40,952 nucleotides of DNA from Marinilactibacillus psychrotolerans (GTDB lineage Bacteria > Bacillota > Bacilli > Lactobacillales > Carnobacteriaceae_A): assembly GCF_900101525.1 (NCBI RefSeq), contig NZ_FMZD01000020.1, positions 1-40,952 on the forward strand. The letters run 5' to 3'. Numbering within the stretch: the first letter of the stretch is position 1; the number at the start of each line of letters is the position of its first letter. The notes under the pieces were generated by a model that ran no database searches, was not told the DNA's origin, and was given only the letters and a program-made list of their open reading frames with translations. Shown one piece after another: positions 25,183 to 33,271 of the stretch. The position numbers and the translations under genes were made by a program.

Positions 25183-26079
25183 ATGTATTTAGCAACAGAA
25201 GATGGCAGTGTAGATGAAGTCATAGGAGAAGTGACTAAGCAGAAAAATTTACTGACTCAGTTTTGGGAGTCCATTGAATGGCAGACCATCTTAATTTCTG
25301 CTATTATTTCCGTTCTGCAAATTTTACTATCATTCATTATTTTTTTTATTTTAAAAAAAGTTGGTCGCTACGTAATCGAAACAATCTTCAGGAAATATAT
25401 AAAAGAGAAGCATACCGTTCCAAATAGATACAATACTTTATACAAGTTAAGTCAAAATATATATAACTCTGTGCTTTACTTCTTTTTGGTTTATACGATT
25501 CTAGGAATTATGGGTATACCTGTTGGTACACTAATAGCAGGTGCCGGTGTTATTGGTTTAACGCTTTCTCTTGGTGCTCAAGGTTTCGTTTCTGATATCG
25601 TTAATGGGTTTATGATATTACTTGAGAAACAGCTTGATGTCGGAGACGTCGTAGAAATTAATAGTATATTAGGTGTTGTGGAAGATGTAAATTTGAAAAC
25701 CACAAAACTCAAGGATTTTGATGGGACCATTCACTTTATACCTAATCGTGCTATATCCGTTATTAGTAATCGTTCTAGAGCTGATATGCGTGTTATGATA
25801 CAGATTAGGTTATTCCCAAATACTGACTTAGATAAAGTCCGTAGAGTGCTTGATAGAGTTAATCAGAACCTTATTCCCCAATACGATGAAATAACTATTG
25901 AACCTTCTGAAATTGCTTTTGTTCCTATCGGCGCTGGGCAAACAGCTGCTCAAATTATCATGTATACTAAAGCAGGTAAAGAGTTTGGTGTACGGAATGC
26001 TTTTTATGAACACTATGTTGAGGCTCTTGCTAAAGAGGGGATTGAATTACCTACCATTAATTTTGATGCATCGGTTTAG
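25183..26079 (+). CDS. mscS: Small-conductance mechanosensitive channel (MscS family)
   Basis: MscS channels open under membrane tension and release solutes on osmotic downshift. The 298-aa protein has membrane segments near 38-62, 95-115 and the pore-lining TM3 around 116-145 (AGAGVIGLTLSLGAQGFVSD). The beta domain (LLEKQLDVGDVVEI, FIPNRAI) and the C-terminal alpha/beta domain follow. AAAGGAG precedes the ATG by 8 bases. It ends in a bidirectional terminator shared with the convergent cbpB. Confidence 0.94.
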   Translation: MYLATEDGSVDEVIGEVTKQKNLLTQFWESIEWQTILISAIISVLQILLSFIIFFILKKVGRYVIETIFRKYIKEKHTVPNRYNTLYKLSQNIYNSVLYFFLVYTILGIMGIPVGTLIAGAGVIGLTLSLGAQGFVSDIVNGFMILLEKQLDVGDVVEINSILGVVEDVNLKTTKLKDFDGTIHFIPNRAISVISNRSRADMRVMIQIRLFPNTDLDKVRRVLDRVNQNLIPQYDEITIEPSEIAFVPIGAGQTAAQIIMYTKAGKEFGVRNAFYEHYVEALAKEGIELPTINFDASV

Positions 26080-26087
26080 AAAAACAT

Positions 26088-26126
26088 AAAAGGCTCTAAA
26101 TCAATAAACGATTTAGAGCCTTTTTT
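26088..26126. terminator. Bidirectional terminator between mscS and cbpB
   Basis: GGCTCTAAATC and GATTTAGAGCC form a perfect 11-bp stem around AATAAAC, with AAAA before and T6 after. Confidence 0.93.
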
Positions 26127-26612
26127 CTATTTTACTGAATCGGTTGTTACTTTTTCTTTAACATCGTATAACCGTTCAAATTCATGAGCAATCCTATTAG
26201 TTCCTTTTAAAATTTCACTTCTTGTTATAATCCCTTTAAAAGTACGCTCTTCATCTATTACTGTAATAAAAGCGTGATTTACTAACATATGCAATACATT
26301 TTCAAGTTCAAAGTCCTCATAGACAAACGGATAGTCTTTGTCCATAATATCCTCAACATTAATTTCTCCAAGCTTCTCAAAGTGTACATCTTCTATATCC
26401 ATAATTGCCTGCATGATTGAAGGCATAGAAATCAGTCCTTGCATTCTTGATTTCTCATCCAATACAGGAACCAACGAATATTTGTCTGTAGTCAATATGA
26501 GAAGTGCATGGTCCAAGCGGTTCTTCGTTCCTACTACCGCCACTTCATCTGCGGATTTGACTAGCTGATTGTCTTTGTCAATTAGTAAGGATTTAATTTT
26601 CTCACCAATCAT
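26127..26612 (-). CDS. cbpB: c-di-AMP-binding CBS-domain protein CbpB (DarB/YkuL family)
   Basis: The family consists of a tandem CBS pair that binds cyclic di-AMP; in Bacillus (DarB) and Listeria (CbpB) the apo form activates the (p)ppGpp synthetase Rel and DarB also activates pyruvate carboxylase. The 161-aa protein has CBS1 near 20-75 (RLDHALLILTTDKYSLVPVL) and CBS2 near 90-150 (VEDIMDKDYPFVYEDFELEN). The block IMQAIMDIEDVHFEKLGEI matches the YkuL linker. I start at the ATG at 26612 with AAGGAG upstream. A perfect cre operator abuts that ribosome site. Confidence 0.9.
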   Translation of the reverse strand: MIGEKIKSLLIDKDNQLVKSADEVAVVGTKNRLDHALLILTTDKYSLVPVLDEKSRMQGLISMPSIMQAIMDIEDVHFEKLGEINVEDIMDKDYPFVYEDFELENVLHMLVNHAFITVIDEERTFKGIITRSEILKGTNRIAHEFERLYDVKEKVTTDSVK

Positions 26613-26624
26613 GGTTTCACTCCT

Positions 26625-26638
26625 TGTAAACGTTATCA
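26625..26638. promoter_or_regulatory. Perfect-consensus cre operator of cbpB
   Basis: TGTAAACGTTATCA satisfies every position of the cre consensus TGWAANCGNTNWCA. It lies directly upstream of the cbpB Shine-Dalgarno (26619-26624) and downstream of the candidate promoter, the usual placement for CcpA roadblock repression. Confidence 0.7.
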
Positions 26639-26648
26639 CTCCATTATT

Positions 26649-26677
26649 ATTCTACTATCATTTTACCTTTTGCCCAA
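26649..26677 (-). promoter_or_regulatory. Candidate cbpB promoter
   Basis: On the minus strand TTGGGC and TAGAAT are 17 bases apart. The start point would fall just before the cre site. Confidence 0.45.
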
Positions 26678-26732
26678 ACTTTTTTTCGTAATAAGTGAAA
26701 ATTCTTAGATAACTCTTATATAAAATGAACTT

Positions 26733-26768
26733 TATTAACAATTAAACTGTTAATATTTTCGAAATATT
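26733..26768. repeat. Two adjacent palindromes upstream of cbpB
   Basis: TATTAACA-N7-TGTTAATA (26733-26755) overlaps by four bases AATATTT-TCG-AAATATT (26752-26768). They lie 60-90 bases upstream of the candidate cbpB promoter. They could be operator sites or simply products of AT-rich composition. Confidence 0.35.
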
Positions 26769-26807
26769 CTACAATATATATGATTTCACATTATTTATTT
26801 ACCCTAT

Positions 26808-26877
26808 AAAAAGAGCAGACTTAAACACACATACAAGTAAGTGATTTCCAGATTATATGTATGCTTTCTACTCTTTT
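26808..26877 (-). terminator. Terminator of the racE-rdgB-yfcE operon
   Basis: AAAAAGAGCAGA (26808-26819) pairs with TCTACTCTTTT (26867-26877) with one mismatch, and CATAC/GTATG pairs inside. On the minus strand the 3' arm ends CTCTTTTTATA. It lies 35 bases after the yfcE stop. Confidence 0.55.
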
Positions 26878-26911
26878 ACACAGTTGATATAACGTTTGAC
26901 ATTTTTGTGTT

Positions 26912-27424
26912 TTATAATTCTATTTTTTCATTTAATTGAGGTACCGGATTATGATCTTCATCATAATAACGGATAATTCCACTATTATCTTCTAATTCTA
27001 ATATAGCATAGGTCCCCTTATGAATAGGTCCTCGAGGTTGAGCAATGCTCCCAGGATTAATAAAATAAATATTATCCTCTTTATCCACTCTTGGAATATG
27101 AGTGTGTCCGTAAAATACAATTTGTATCCCTTCTTGTTCTGCTTCTTTTTTTAAAGTAGAGAAAGAAGACTTCACATTATGAAGATGTCCATGTACTATT
27201 AAAAAAGCATTCTCATAATATTTAACGACACTGCTTTCAGGAAAAGCATTTGTAGTATCCATATTCCCTTTTACAGTATGATAGTTCTGCCACAAAGGAT
27301 TCTCTTCAGTAAATTCAGAATCCCCACAATGAATCCATAGGTCAATTTCTTTCTCATATATAGAAAAAATTTCTTCCATATGATACGTATCCCCATGATT
27401 ATCACTAATTATTAATGCTTTCAT
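26912..27424 (-). CDS. YfcE/MJ0936 family metallophosphoesterase (YsnB)
   Basis: A small calcineurin-like phosphodiesterase whose physiological substrate is not established. The 170-aa length fits. The metal-binding motifs are ISDNHGD (residues 6-12), HCGDSE near 32, KGNMD near 52, VHGHLHN near 78 and YGHTHIPR near 104. It starts 14 bases after rdgB with AAGGATG upstream. The racE-rdgB-yfcE order is the same as racE-ysnA-ysnB in Bacillus. Confidence 0.92.
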   Translation of the reverse strand: MKALIISDNHGDTYHMEEIFSIYEKEIDLWIHCGDSEFTEENPLWQNYHTVKGNMDTTNAFPESSVVKYYENAFLIVHGHLHNVKSSFSTLKKEAEQEGIQIVFYGHTHIPRVDKEDNIYFINPGSIAQPRGPIHKGTYAILELEDNSGIIRYYDEDHNPVPQLNEKIEL

Positions 27425-27438
27425 CCAATCATCCTTTT

Positions 27439-28047
27439 TTAATTATTAATCCAATTTTCTAGAACTTTTTCTAAGTTCCGGACTGCTATTGCTCTATGGC
27501 TAATGTTATTTTTCTCTTCATGAGTTAATTCAGCTAGTGTTTTGTCTTTTTCAGAAACATAAAATAATGGATCATATCCAAATCCGTTTTGTCCTCTTGG
27601 AACGCCTAATATATAACCATCTAGCTCCCCTTCAATTGTCATACTCTCTTTATCCGGAGCAGCTAGCGCAAGTGTACAATGGAAATGAGCCGTCCTTTCT
27701 TCAAATGGTAATTCTGACAGCTCTCCTAAAAGTTTGGCATTATTTTTTGCATCGTTTTTTTCTTCTCCTGCAAATCTTGCTGAGTAGATACCCGGTTGAC
27801 CTTGCAGCGCATCAACTTTCAGACCGGAATCATCTGCTAAAACAATTGTATTTAAAGCTTTGGATACACCTTCTGCTTTGAGTAATGCATTCTCAGCAAA
27901 AGTGTCTCCTGTTTCATCAATTTCGTCTAATTCTGGATAATCAAGAAGCGTCTGAATTTCAAATCCAAATTTTTCAAAAATAGATTTAAATTCTGCAGCT
28001 TTTCCTTTATTTCCTGTTGCAATAACAATTTTATTTTTTGGCGTCAT
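27439..28047 (-). CDS. rdgB: XTP/dITP diphosphatase (RdgB/HAM1 family)
   Basis: The enzyme hydrolyses non-canonical purine triphosphates (dITP, XTP) to monophosphates and keeps them out of DNA. The 202-aa protein starts with IVIATGNKGKAAEFKSIF (nucleotide-binding), then TFAENALLKAE, LADDSGLKVDAL and GFGYDPLF, all family blocks. Its start overlaps the racE stop as ATGA, which implies coupling. Confidence 0.96.
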   Translation of the reverse strand: MTPKNKIVIATGNKGKAAEFKSIFEKFGFEIQTLLDYPELDEIDETGDTFAENALLKAEGVSKALNTIVLADDSGLKVDALQGQPGIYSARFAGEEKNDAKNNAKLLGELSELPFEERTAHFHCTLALAAPDKESMTIEGELDGYILGVPRGQNGFGYDPLFYVSEKDKTLAELTHEEKNNISHRAIAVRNLEKVLENWINN

Positions 28048-28871
28048 TTTACTTTTAGTCCTTTCAATCTATCTATCGATACCTGTTCAACTTCTATTTC
28101 ATTCATTTCTAACCAGCTAGAAGCAATTTCTTTAAACATATTGACAGAGCCAGTTGTGTAAAATTTTCTTTCATTAATTTCATCTGTTTTTACTTCAGCC
28201 ATATCATAATAATCAAGCAACATACTCACTTCATTAACCGTCTCTGCTCCAGAATCAATTAAGGTTACTTCTTTTCCCATAACGTTTTGTATTAGAGGTC
28301 TTAGCAATGGATAATGCGTACAGCCTAATACGAGCGTATCTACTTTTTGTTTTTTCAAATTTTGTAAACTTTCAGTTACCACTTTTTTTGCAATAGAACT
28401 ATTTAATTGATTACTTTCTACTAGCGGCACAAATTTAGGACAGGCCTGACTGAATACATTCGCAGTTGCTTGTTTTTTGGTAATTGCTCGTCGGTATTCC
28501 CCTGATAAAATTGTTCCATCCGTTCCAATGACTCCTATACGATTATCTTTAGTCGTCTTTATTGCAGCACGACTTCCAGGTAGAATTACACCAACTACTG
28601 GAATATCTAACTGTTTTTTCAATTCTGGCAATGCTGCAGCCGTTGCGGTATTGCATGCTATAACTAGCATTTTAATATTCTTTTCTAATAAAAAATTGGT
28701 AAGATCCCACGTAAACTCTTTTACCTGCTCTTTTGGTCTAGGACCATAAGGGCAGCGGGCGGTATCCCCAATATAATAAAAAGATTCATTCGGCAGCTGT
28801 TTCATTGCTTCTTTCATCACAGTTAAACCGCCTACACCAGAATCAAGTAAGCCAATTGCTCTTTTACTCAT
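28044..28871 (-). CDS. racE: Glutamate racemase
   Basis: The enzyme interconverts L- and D-glutamate to supply D-Glu for peptidoglycan. The 275-aa length is normal (also named murI). The catalytic cysteines are in ACNTATAA (near 73) and LGCTHYP (near 184), and the N-terminal LLDSGVGGLTVM is diagnostic. It is the first gene of the racE-rdgB-yfcE operon, with a TATAAT -10 box about 40 bases upstream. Confidence 0.97.
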   Translation of the reverse strand: MSKRAIGLLDSGVGGLTVMKEAMKQLPNESFYYIGDTARCPYGPRPKEQVKEFTWDLTNFLLEKNIKMLVIACNTATAAALPELKKQLDIPVVGVILPGSRAAIKTTKDNRIGVIGTDGTILSGEYRRAITKKQATANVFSQACPKFVPLVESNQLNSSIAKKVVTESLQNLKKQKVDTLVLGCTHYPLLRPLIQNVMGKEVTLIDSGAETVNEVSMLLDYYDMAEVKTDEINERKFYTTGSVNMFKEIASSWLEMNEIEVEQVSIDRLKGLKVK

Positions 28872-28910
28872 CTTATAACAACCTTCTTCATTGCATTAAG
28901 CCGGACACAC

Positions 28911-28916
28911 ATTATA
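28911..28916 (-). promoter_or_regulatory. racE operon -10 box
   Basis: The minus strand reads TATAAT, about 40 bases upstream of racE. The -35 region is not clear. Confidence 0.45.
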
Positions 28917-29093
28917 GTGTAAAATCGACTATAATTCTACTTTTTAATATTTACTCCCCTATTTTCTCTTTTTTTTATCAAATGCGCAAGTAGAACGTGA
29001 TTAGAACTATTCGAAAATGTAGAATTCATTTTATATTCTTTATAAAAATTGACTGCTAATAAAATTTAATTAGAAAAGCAAAGTCAAATACGT

Positions 29094-29099
29094 TATACT
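29094..29099 (+). promoter_or_regulatory. Candidate yslB -10 box
   Basis: TATACT lies 26 bases upstream of the GTG; no good -35 is seen. The rest of the divergent gap 28917-29093 shows nothing I recognise. Confidence 0.35.
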
Positions 29100-29124
29100 A
29101 TAAAATATTAGGTGAAATCACGAG

Positions 29125-29571
29125 GTGAAAAGTTTGTCAGAGCAAAATACAGAAATTCAACAGTTTGATTCTATTATCTTATTAAGAGATCATTTGTTAT
29201 CTAACCTTTTAGGTGAAGATATTGATGCTATTTTATATTGGGCAGGAAAAGATCTGGCCCGAAATCATCCTGTAGAAACCGAACTTGAAGTGCTCAGACT
29301 TTTTGAACAATATTCATTCGGAATGCTTACCCAAATTGAAGAGAAAAAGAACAGAAAAATTTATAGGTTATCTGGTGAAGTTATTGAACAGCGATTAGAA
29401 AATGATCAATTCCCTTCTTTCTCATTAGAAACAGGCTACTTATCCCAACAATTACAAAGACTTATTAATATTTATTCAGAAGGAATTTATGAGATAAAAC
29501 CTAAGAAAAAAGAAGTTCATTTAACAATACAAATGGACCCAAAAGAACCACTACCTATAGATCAAAATTAA
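29125..29571 (+). CDS. YslB family protein (DUF2507)
   Basis: The 148-aa protein has the family blocks ILYWAGKDLARNHPVE and FSLETGYLSQQLQRL, with a central LEQYSFG-like segment. DUF2507 proteins have a fold related to V4R/4VR ligand-binding domains, but their function is unknown. The gene lies next to racE, as in Bacillus, where yslB neighbours racE. Both the GTG at 29125 and a TTG three codons later (29134) have an AGGTGA site, so the start is uncertain. Confidence 0.85.
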   Translation: MKSLSEQNTEIQQFDSIILLRDHLLSNLLGEDIDAILYWAGKDLARNHPVETELEVLRLFEQYSFGMLTQIEEKKNRKIYRLSGEVIEQRLENDQFPSFSLETGYLSQQLQRLINIYSEGIYEIKPKKKEVHLTIQMDPKEPLPIDQN

Positions 29572-29625
29572 AAAAGACACTCTAAGGAATGAACAGATTT
29601 TCTGTTTTCCAATAGAGTGTCTTTT
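29572..29625. terminator. Bidirectional terminator after yslB
   Basis: AAAAGACACTCTA (29572-29584) pairs with TAGAGTGTCTTTT (29613-29625), with an inner ACAGA/TCTGT hairpin. It also lies downstream of the convergent 93-aa gene. Confidence 0.85.
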
Positions 29626-29736
29626 ATGTATAAAACAAAAAAAGCGCTAAGAAAAGAAACTATGTTTTTACACATACTTAAATCTTTTCATAAACACTTT
29701 ACGAAAATTAATTCAATTATATACTCGTCAATCTGT

Positions 29737-30018
29737 TTACAGATTTACATCTAGCGAAAAACTATTTAAGATCGTTTCATTACCATCAATGATTTGGATA
29801 AATCTAATTTCTCTTGCATCCCAATTCATCAGATCCTGAAGAGTATAATTATTTTTTCTTAACACTACATCTAAGGGACAGTCAATTTCATCATCCGCAT
29901 TGTAAAAAACATCTCTAGCATCTACTAGTAAATGAACTTGTTTATCTATGCAATCGACAATATAACTATACTTGGTAGTATTTTTAACTTTGTTGTCAAG
30001 ACTATTTCTTTGAGCCAT
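29737..30018 (-). CDS. Hypothetical protein, 93 aa
   Basis: I do not recognise this protein. From the ATG at 30018 (TGGAG 9 bases upstream; an ATG five codons earlier is an alternative) it encodes a soluble, acidic 93-residue protein. It has no signal peptide or membrane segment. Visible segments are KYSYIVDCIDKQVHLLVDAR, then a short acidic run (YNADDEIDCP) and IRFIQIIDGNETILNSF at the end, suggesting an alpha/beta fold. It is monocistronic between the yslB terminator and a 391-base gap with two overlapping hairpins. Codon use looks native. Confidence 0.75.
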   Translation of the reverse strand: MAQRNSLDNKVKNTTKYSYIVDCIDKQVHLLVDARDVFYNADDEIDCPLDVVLRKNNYTLQDLMNWDAREIRFIQIIDGNETILNSFSLDVNL

Positions 30019-30069
30019 TGTAGCACACTCCATTCATTCCTATAAGTAGTCCTATCAGAATGCTTTAGG

Positions 30070-30110
30070 CAGTTTAAAAATTTAAACTGAATTAAATTTT
30101 TAAAATTCAG
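30070..30110. repeat. Two overlapping, mutually exclusive palindromes
   Basis: CAGTTTAAA-AA-TTTAAACTG (30070-30089) and CTGAATT-N10-AATTCAG (30087-30110) share the bases CTG. They lie 50-90 bases upstream of the 93-aa gene on its coding strand, so they could be alternative leader hairpins or operators. Confidence 0.5.
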
Positions 30111-30301
30111 TCATACATAACAGATAAATCGTTCAGACAGTTCCATAATGTTAGTATTTTCACTATTTATTACGTTGGATATATTTTAGCTCAAATAATT
30201 ACATAATGATACCCGAATACCTATTTCTCTTTGATATCTGCACTAATTGTTAAAAAATAGACACATTTATCTGATTTTACTTATAGTCATTTAAGCATAA
30301 A

Positions 30302-30395
30302 ATAACATTCTTCCAAAACAAACTAAGTTCAATCTAAAACAATTATAACAATTCATAACCGTTTTAAATCTGTAGTTGAATTAGAAGAATGTTAT
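30302..30395. repeat. 94-bp imperfect inverted repeat downstream of trxA
   Basis: Perfect 12-base ends, ATAACATTCTTC and GAAGAATGTTAT, enclose a 70-base centre that pairs further (AGATTTAAAAC with GTTTTAGAT, and TTCAA with TTGAA). It could be a MITE-like element, a small structured RNA or the trxA terminator. The rest of 30034-30424 is AT-rich and shows no gene. Confidence 0.5.
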
Positions 30396-30424
30396 ATAAT
30401 TAAATCACTTAGTTTTCATAAAAA

Positions 30425-30736
30425 TTATTTATGTTTAGAAAGTGTTTCTTCAATTTGTTCTTTACTGTGATATCCAATTAATTTTTCTACGACTTCTCCG
30501 TCTTTTTTTACTAATAAAGTAGGAATACTCATAATTCCAAATTTTCCAGGTGTTTCTGGATTTGCATCTACATCCATTTTATAGTAATTAACATCGCCAT
30601 TAGATTCTTCATCTAATTGATCAATTACTGGAGATTGCATACGACAAGGCCCACACCAAGTTGCCCAGAAGTCGACTAACGTTAATCCTGAATCTGTTTG
30701 TTCATCAAATGTATTATCTGTAAGTTCTTTAACCAT
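30425..30736 (-). CDS. trxA: Thioredoxin
   Basis: Thioredoxin is the general cytosolic dithiol reductant. The 103-aa length is standard, with the active site WATWCGPCRM near residues 25-34 and cis-Pro in SIPTLLV. It lies just downstream of mutS2, as in many Firmicutes, but has its own extended -10 promoter (TGGTATACT). AGGAGG precedes the ATG. Confidence 0.97.
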   Translation of the reverse strand: MVKELTDNTFDEQTDSGLTLVDFWATWCGPCRMQSPVIDQLDEESNGDVNYYKMDVDANPETPGKFGIMSIPTLLVKKDGEVVEKLIGYHSKEQIEETLSKHK

Positions 30737-30791
30737 TATAAATTCCTCCTATAACTTTACTATTAAAAAGTAAGTTCCTATCATTGTTTTT

Positions 30792-30800
30792 AGTATACCA
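30792..30800 (-). promoter_or_regulatory. trxA promoter, extended -10
   Basis: The minus strand reads TGGTATACT, about 55 bases upstream of trxA, in the 118-base gap after mutS2. Confidence 0.55.
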
Positions 30801-30854
30801 AAGATTATTTAAAAAATCCATTATTGGGTTTGTTTATTAGACTTTTTTTATAAT

Positions 30855-33230
30855 CTACTTAAATAGTACAATCGTTGCACCATTTCCTCCTTGATTGGCT
30901 GGCGCATCATTATAAGATTTAACCTGAGGGTGTTTTTTCAAATAATCTTGTACAGCTTTTCTAACTGCGCCAGTCCCCATCCCATGAATCACTGTTACTT
31001 GAGGGTAATTGGACAGTATTGCCTGGTCAATATACTGATCTAATTGATTCAAAGCTGCCTCCACTCTTTCTCCTCTTAAATCTATTTCTGTGGATACAGA
31101 CCCCATAGAAGTTGATTTCAAAGAAGTCCGATTGTAAGACGGTTCTTTTTCTTGTTGAGCAGGTGTAAGATCACTCTCATTAAGCTTCATTTTAAGCATA
31201 CCCATCTGAACTACCCATTGTTTATTACCGGATTTTTCAACTATTGTCCCTTTTTGACCTAATGACTCTACCTGGACAAAATCCCCTGGTTTAAGTTCTT
31301 TCTTACGCTTCTGTTTTTGTAATATTTTATTTTTCTTCAGACTTTCTTCTTCTAATTTCAAATTAGATAATCTAGACTGTGCTTCTATAAATTCGTGCTC
31401 TTTAACTGCAGAACCTTGTGCCCCTTGCAACTGGCGTGCTCTAAGGTCTTCAATAATTTTCTCTGTATCTTTTTGAGCTTTTTCTATGATCTGATTGGCT
31501 TCTTTTTCTGCTTTTTTCTTTAATTGTTCTTTTTCTGCTTCATATTCTTTAAAAGCATTTTTCAATTCTCTATGCAATGCTTGAGCATTCTGTAATTCTT
31601 CACGAACTTTACCCGTTTCTTGACTCGCCTGTTTTCTTTTATTTTCAAGGTCTTGAATCATTTCATCCACACTCTGACTTTCTCCACTCATCAGTTGTCT
31701 GGCAGATTCAATAACCATATCGTTTAGACCAAGTCTTTTAGCAATCTCAAAAGCATTACTACGACCTGGTATGCCAATTAAAAGCTTGTATGTCGGACTT
31801 AAAGTTTCTACGTCAAATTCCATACTCGCATTAATTGTTTGAGGTCGATTGTATCCATATGCTTTTAATTCAGGATAATGGGAAGTTATCAGAGCATAGC
31901 TTCCTTTTGCTGCAATAGCATCTAATAGTGCAATTGCCAAAGCAGCTCCTTCCTGAGGATCAGTCCCAGCCCCTAATTCATCCAGTAAAACTAAACTCTG
32001 ATCATCAATTTTATTTAAAATTTCTACAATATTTGTCATATGAGAAGAAAAAGTTGATAAACTTTGTTCGATTGACTGCTCGTCTCCGATATCAGCAAAT
32101 ACACTAGAAAAAATCCCCATCACACTTTGCTCTGCTACTGGAATCTGTAACCCTGACTGTGCCATTAGTTGAAGCAATCCTAATGTTTTAAGAGCGACAG
32201 TTTTCCCACCAGTATTTGGTCCCGTTATGATCATTGTCTGATATTCTTCGCCTAAAATGATATCATTTGCAACTACTTCGCTTTCTTCTAATAAAGGATG
32301 TCTAGCCCGCATAAATGAAACTGCATTATTTTCGCTAATCAACGGCTTGATTCCTTTGATTTCTTGTGCATATTTTGCTTTTGCATTGATGAAATCAAGT
32401 AAAACTAAGACAGTCATATTCTGATCAATTTCTGCCGTATGAGGCATGATCACATTTGTAACCTCAGCTAGTATTCTCTCAATCTCACTACGTTCTTCAC
32501 TTTGGTACTGTTTTAAGCGATTATTGAGATCAACAACACTTTGTGGTTCGATAAATAGTGTCTGTCCCGTAGAGCTCTGATCGTGTACTACACCGCCGAA
32601 TGTTGTTCTGTTTTCCTGCTTAACCGGAATAACATATCGATCATTTCTCATTGTAATAATTGCATCAGTCAAAAATTTTGCTTGGCTTCCCCTTACAATA
32701 CTTTCTAATTTTTGGCGTACTCTACTTTCTGTCTGCTTAATTCCAGTTCGTATGCCTCTTAGAGCAGTACTTGCATCATCCAGCACATATCCATCTTCAT
32801 CTACGACAGTAAAAATGGCTCTTTCAAGCGGTCTTAGAGCTACAAACTGATCACTAATTTTATATAGTTGCTTTAACTCAATTTCGTCTTCCTTTAATTT
32901 TACAAAAAACTGGTCAATCTCACGTACACTCTTAATTACTTTTCCAATTTGTGCAACTTCTTTTCCATTCAATGCTGCTCCGATATTTGCTCTCTTCAAA
33001 TGAGGTCTGATATCAATAAATGGAGATAAAGGAATTCCACCTTTCATACGTAAGATTCTTACTCCATCCTCTGTTTCCTCTTGTTTATCTTTAACTTCAA
33101 TATAGTCTGAAGAAGGAGAAAGAGCGTGAATCTTTTCTTTTCCTAACTCTGAAACTGCATGCTTAGAAAGTTGATTGATTACTTTAGGAAAATCTAATGT
33201 TTTAAATGACTTTTCAATTTTCATCTTCAT
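30855..33230 (-). CDS. mutS2: MutS2 ATPase/endonuclease with C-terminal Smr domain
   Basis: MutS2 lacks the mismatch-recognition domain of MutS. It suppresses homologous recombination in some species, and in Bacillus it senses and splits collided ribosomes (also called RqcU). The 791-aa protein has core and lever regions, an ABC-type ATPase with Walker A GPNTGGKT (337-344) and Walker B LLDELGAGTDP, and a long coiled coil (about 520-640). A KOW-like region follows, then the Smr nuclease domain (about 716-791; IDLRGERVEAAL, VIHGMGTGAVR). A strong terminator separates it from cvpA upstream. Confidence 0.97.
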   Translation of the reverse strand: MKMKIEKSFKTLDFPKVINQLSKHAVSELGKEKIHALSPSSDYIEVKDKQEETEDGVRILRMKGGIPLSPFIDIRPHLKRANIGAALNGKEVAQIGKVIKSVREIDQFFVKLKEDEIELKQLYKISDQFVALRPLERAIFTVVDEDGYVLDDASTALRGIRTGIKQTESRVRQKLESIVRGSQAKFLTDAIITMRNDRYVIPVKQENRTTFGGVVHDQSSTGQTLFIEPQSVVDLNNRLKQYQSEERSEIERILAEVTNVIMPHTAEIDQNMTVLVLLDFINAKAKYAQEIKGIKPLISENNAVSFMRARHPLLEESEVVANDIILGEEYQTMIITGPNTGGKTVALKTLGLLQLMAQSGLQIPVAEQSVMGIFSSVFADIGDEQSIEQSLSTFSSHMTNIVEILNKIDDQSLVLLDELGAGTDPQEGAALAIALLDAIAAKGSYALITSHYPELKAYGYNRPQTINASMEFDVETLSPTYKLLIGIPGRSNAFEIAKRLGLNDMVIESARQLMSGESQSVDEMIQDLENKRKQASQETGKVREELQNAQALHRELKNAFKEYEAEKEQLKKKAEKEANQIIEKAQKDTEKIIEDLRARQLQGAQGSAVKEHEFIEAQSRLSNLKLEEESLKKNKILQKQKRKKELKPGDFVQVESLGQKGTIVEKSGNKQWVVQMGMLKMKLNESDLTPAQQEKEPSYNRTSLKSTSMGSVSTEIDLRGERVEAALNQLDQYIDQAILSNYPQVTVIHGMGTGAVRKAVQDYLKKHPQVKSYNDAPANQGGNGATIVLFK

Positions 33231-33271
33231 TCTATCAAGCCTCTCTATTTTTTCTATTCATCCGTTCTTCA

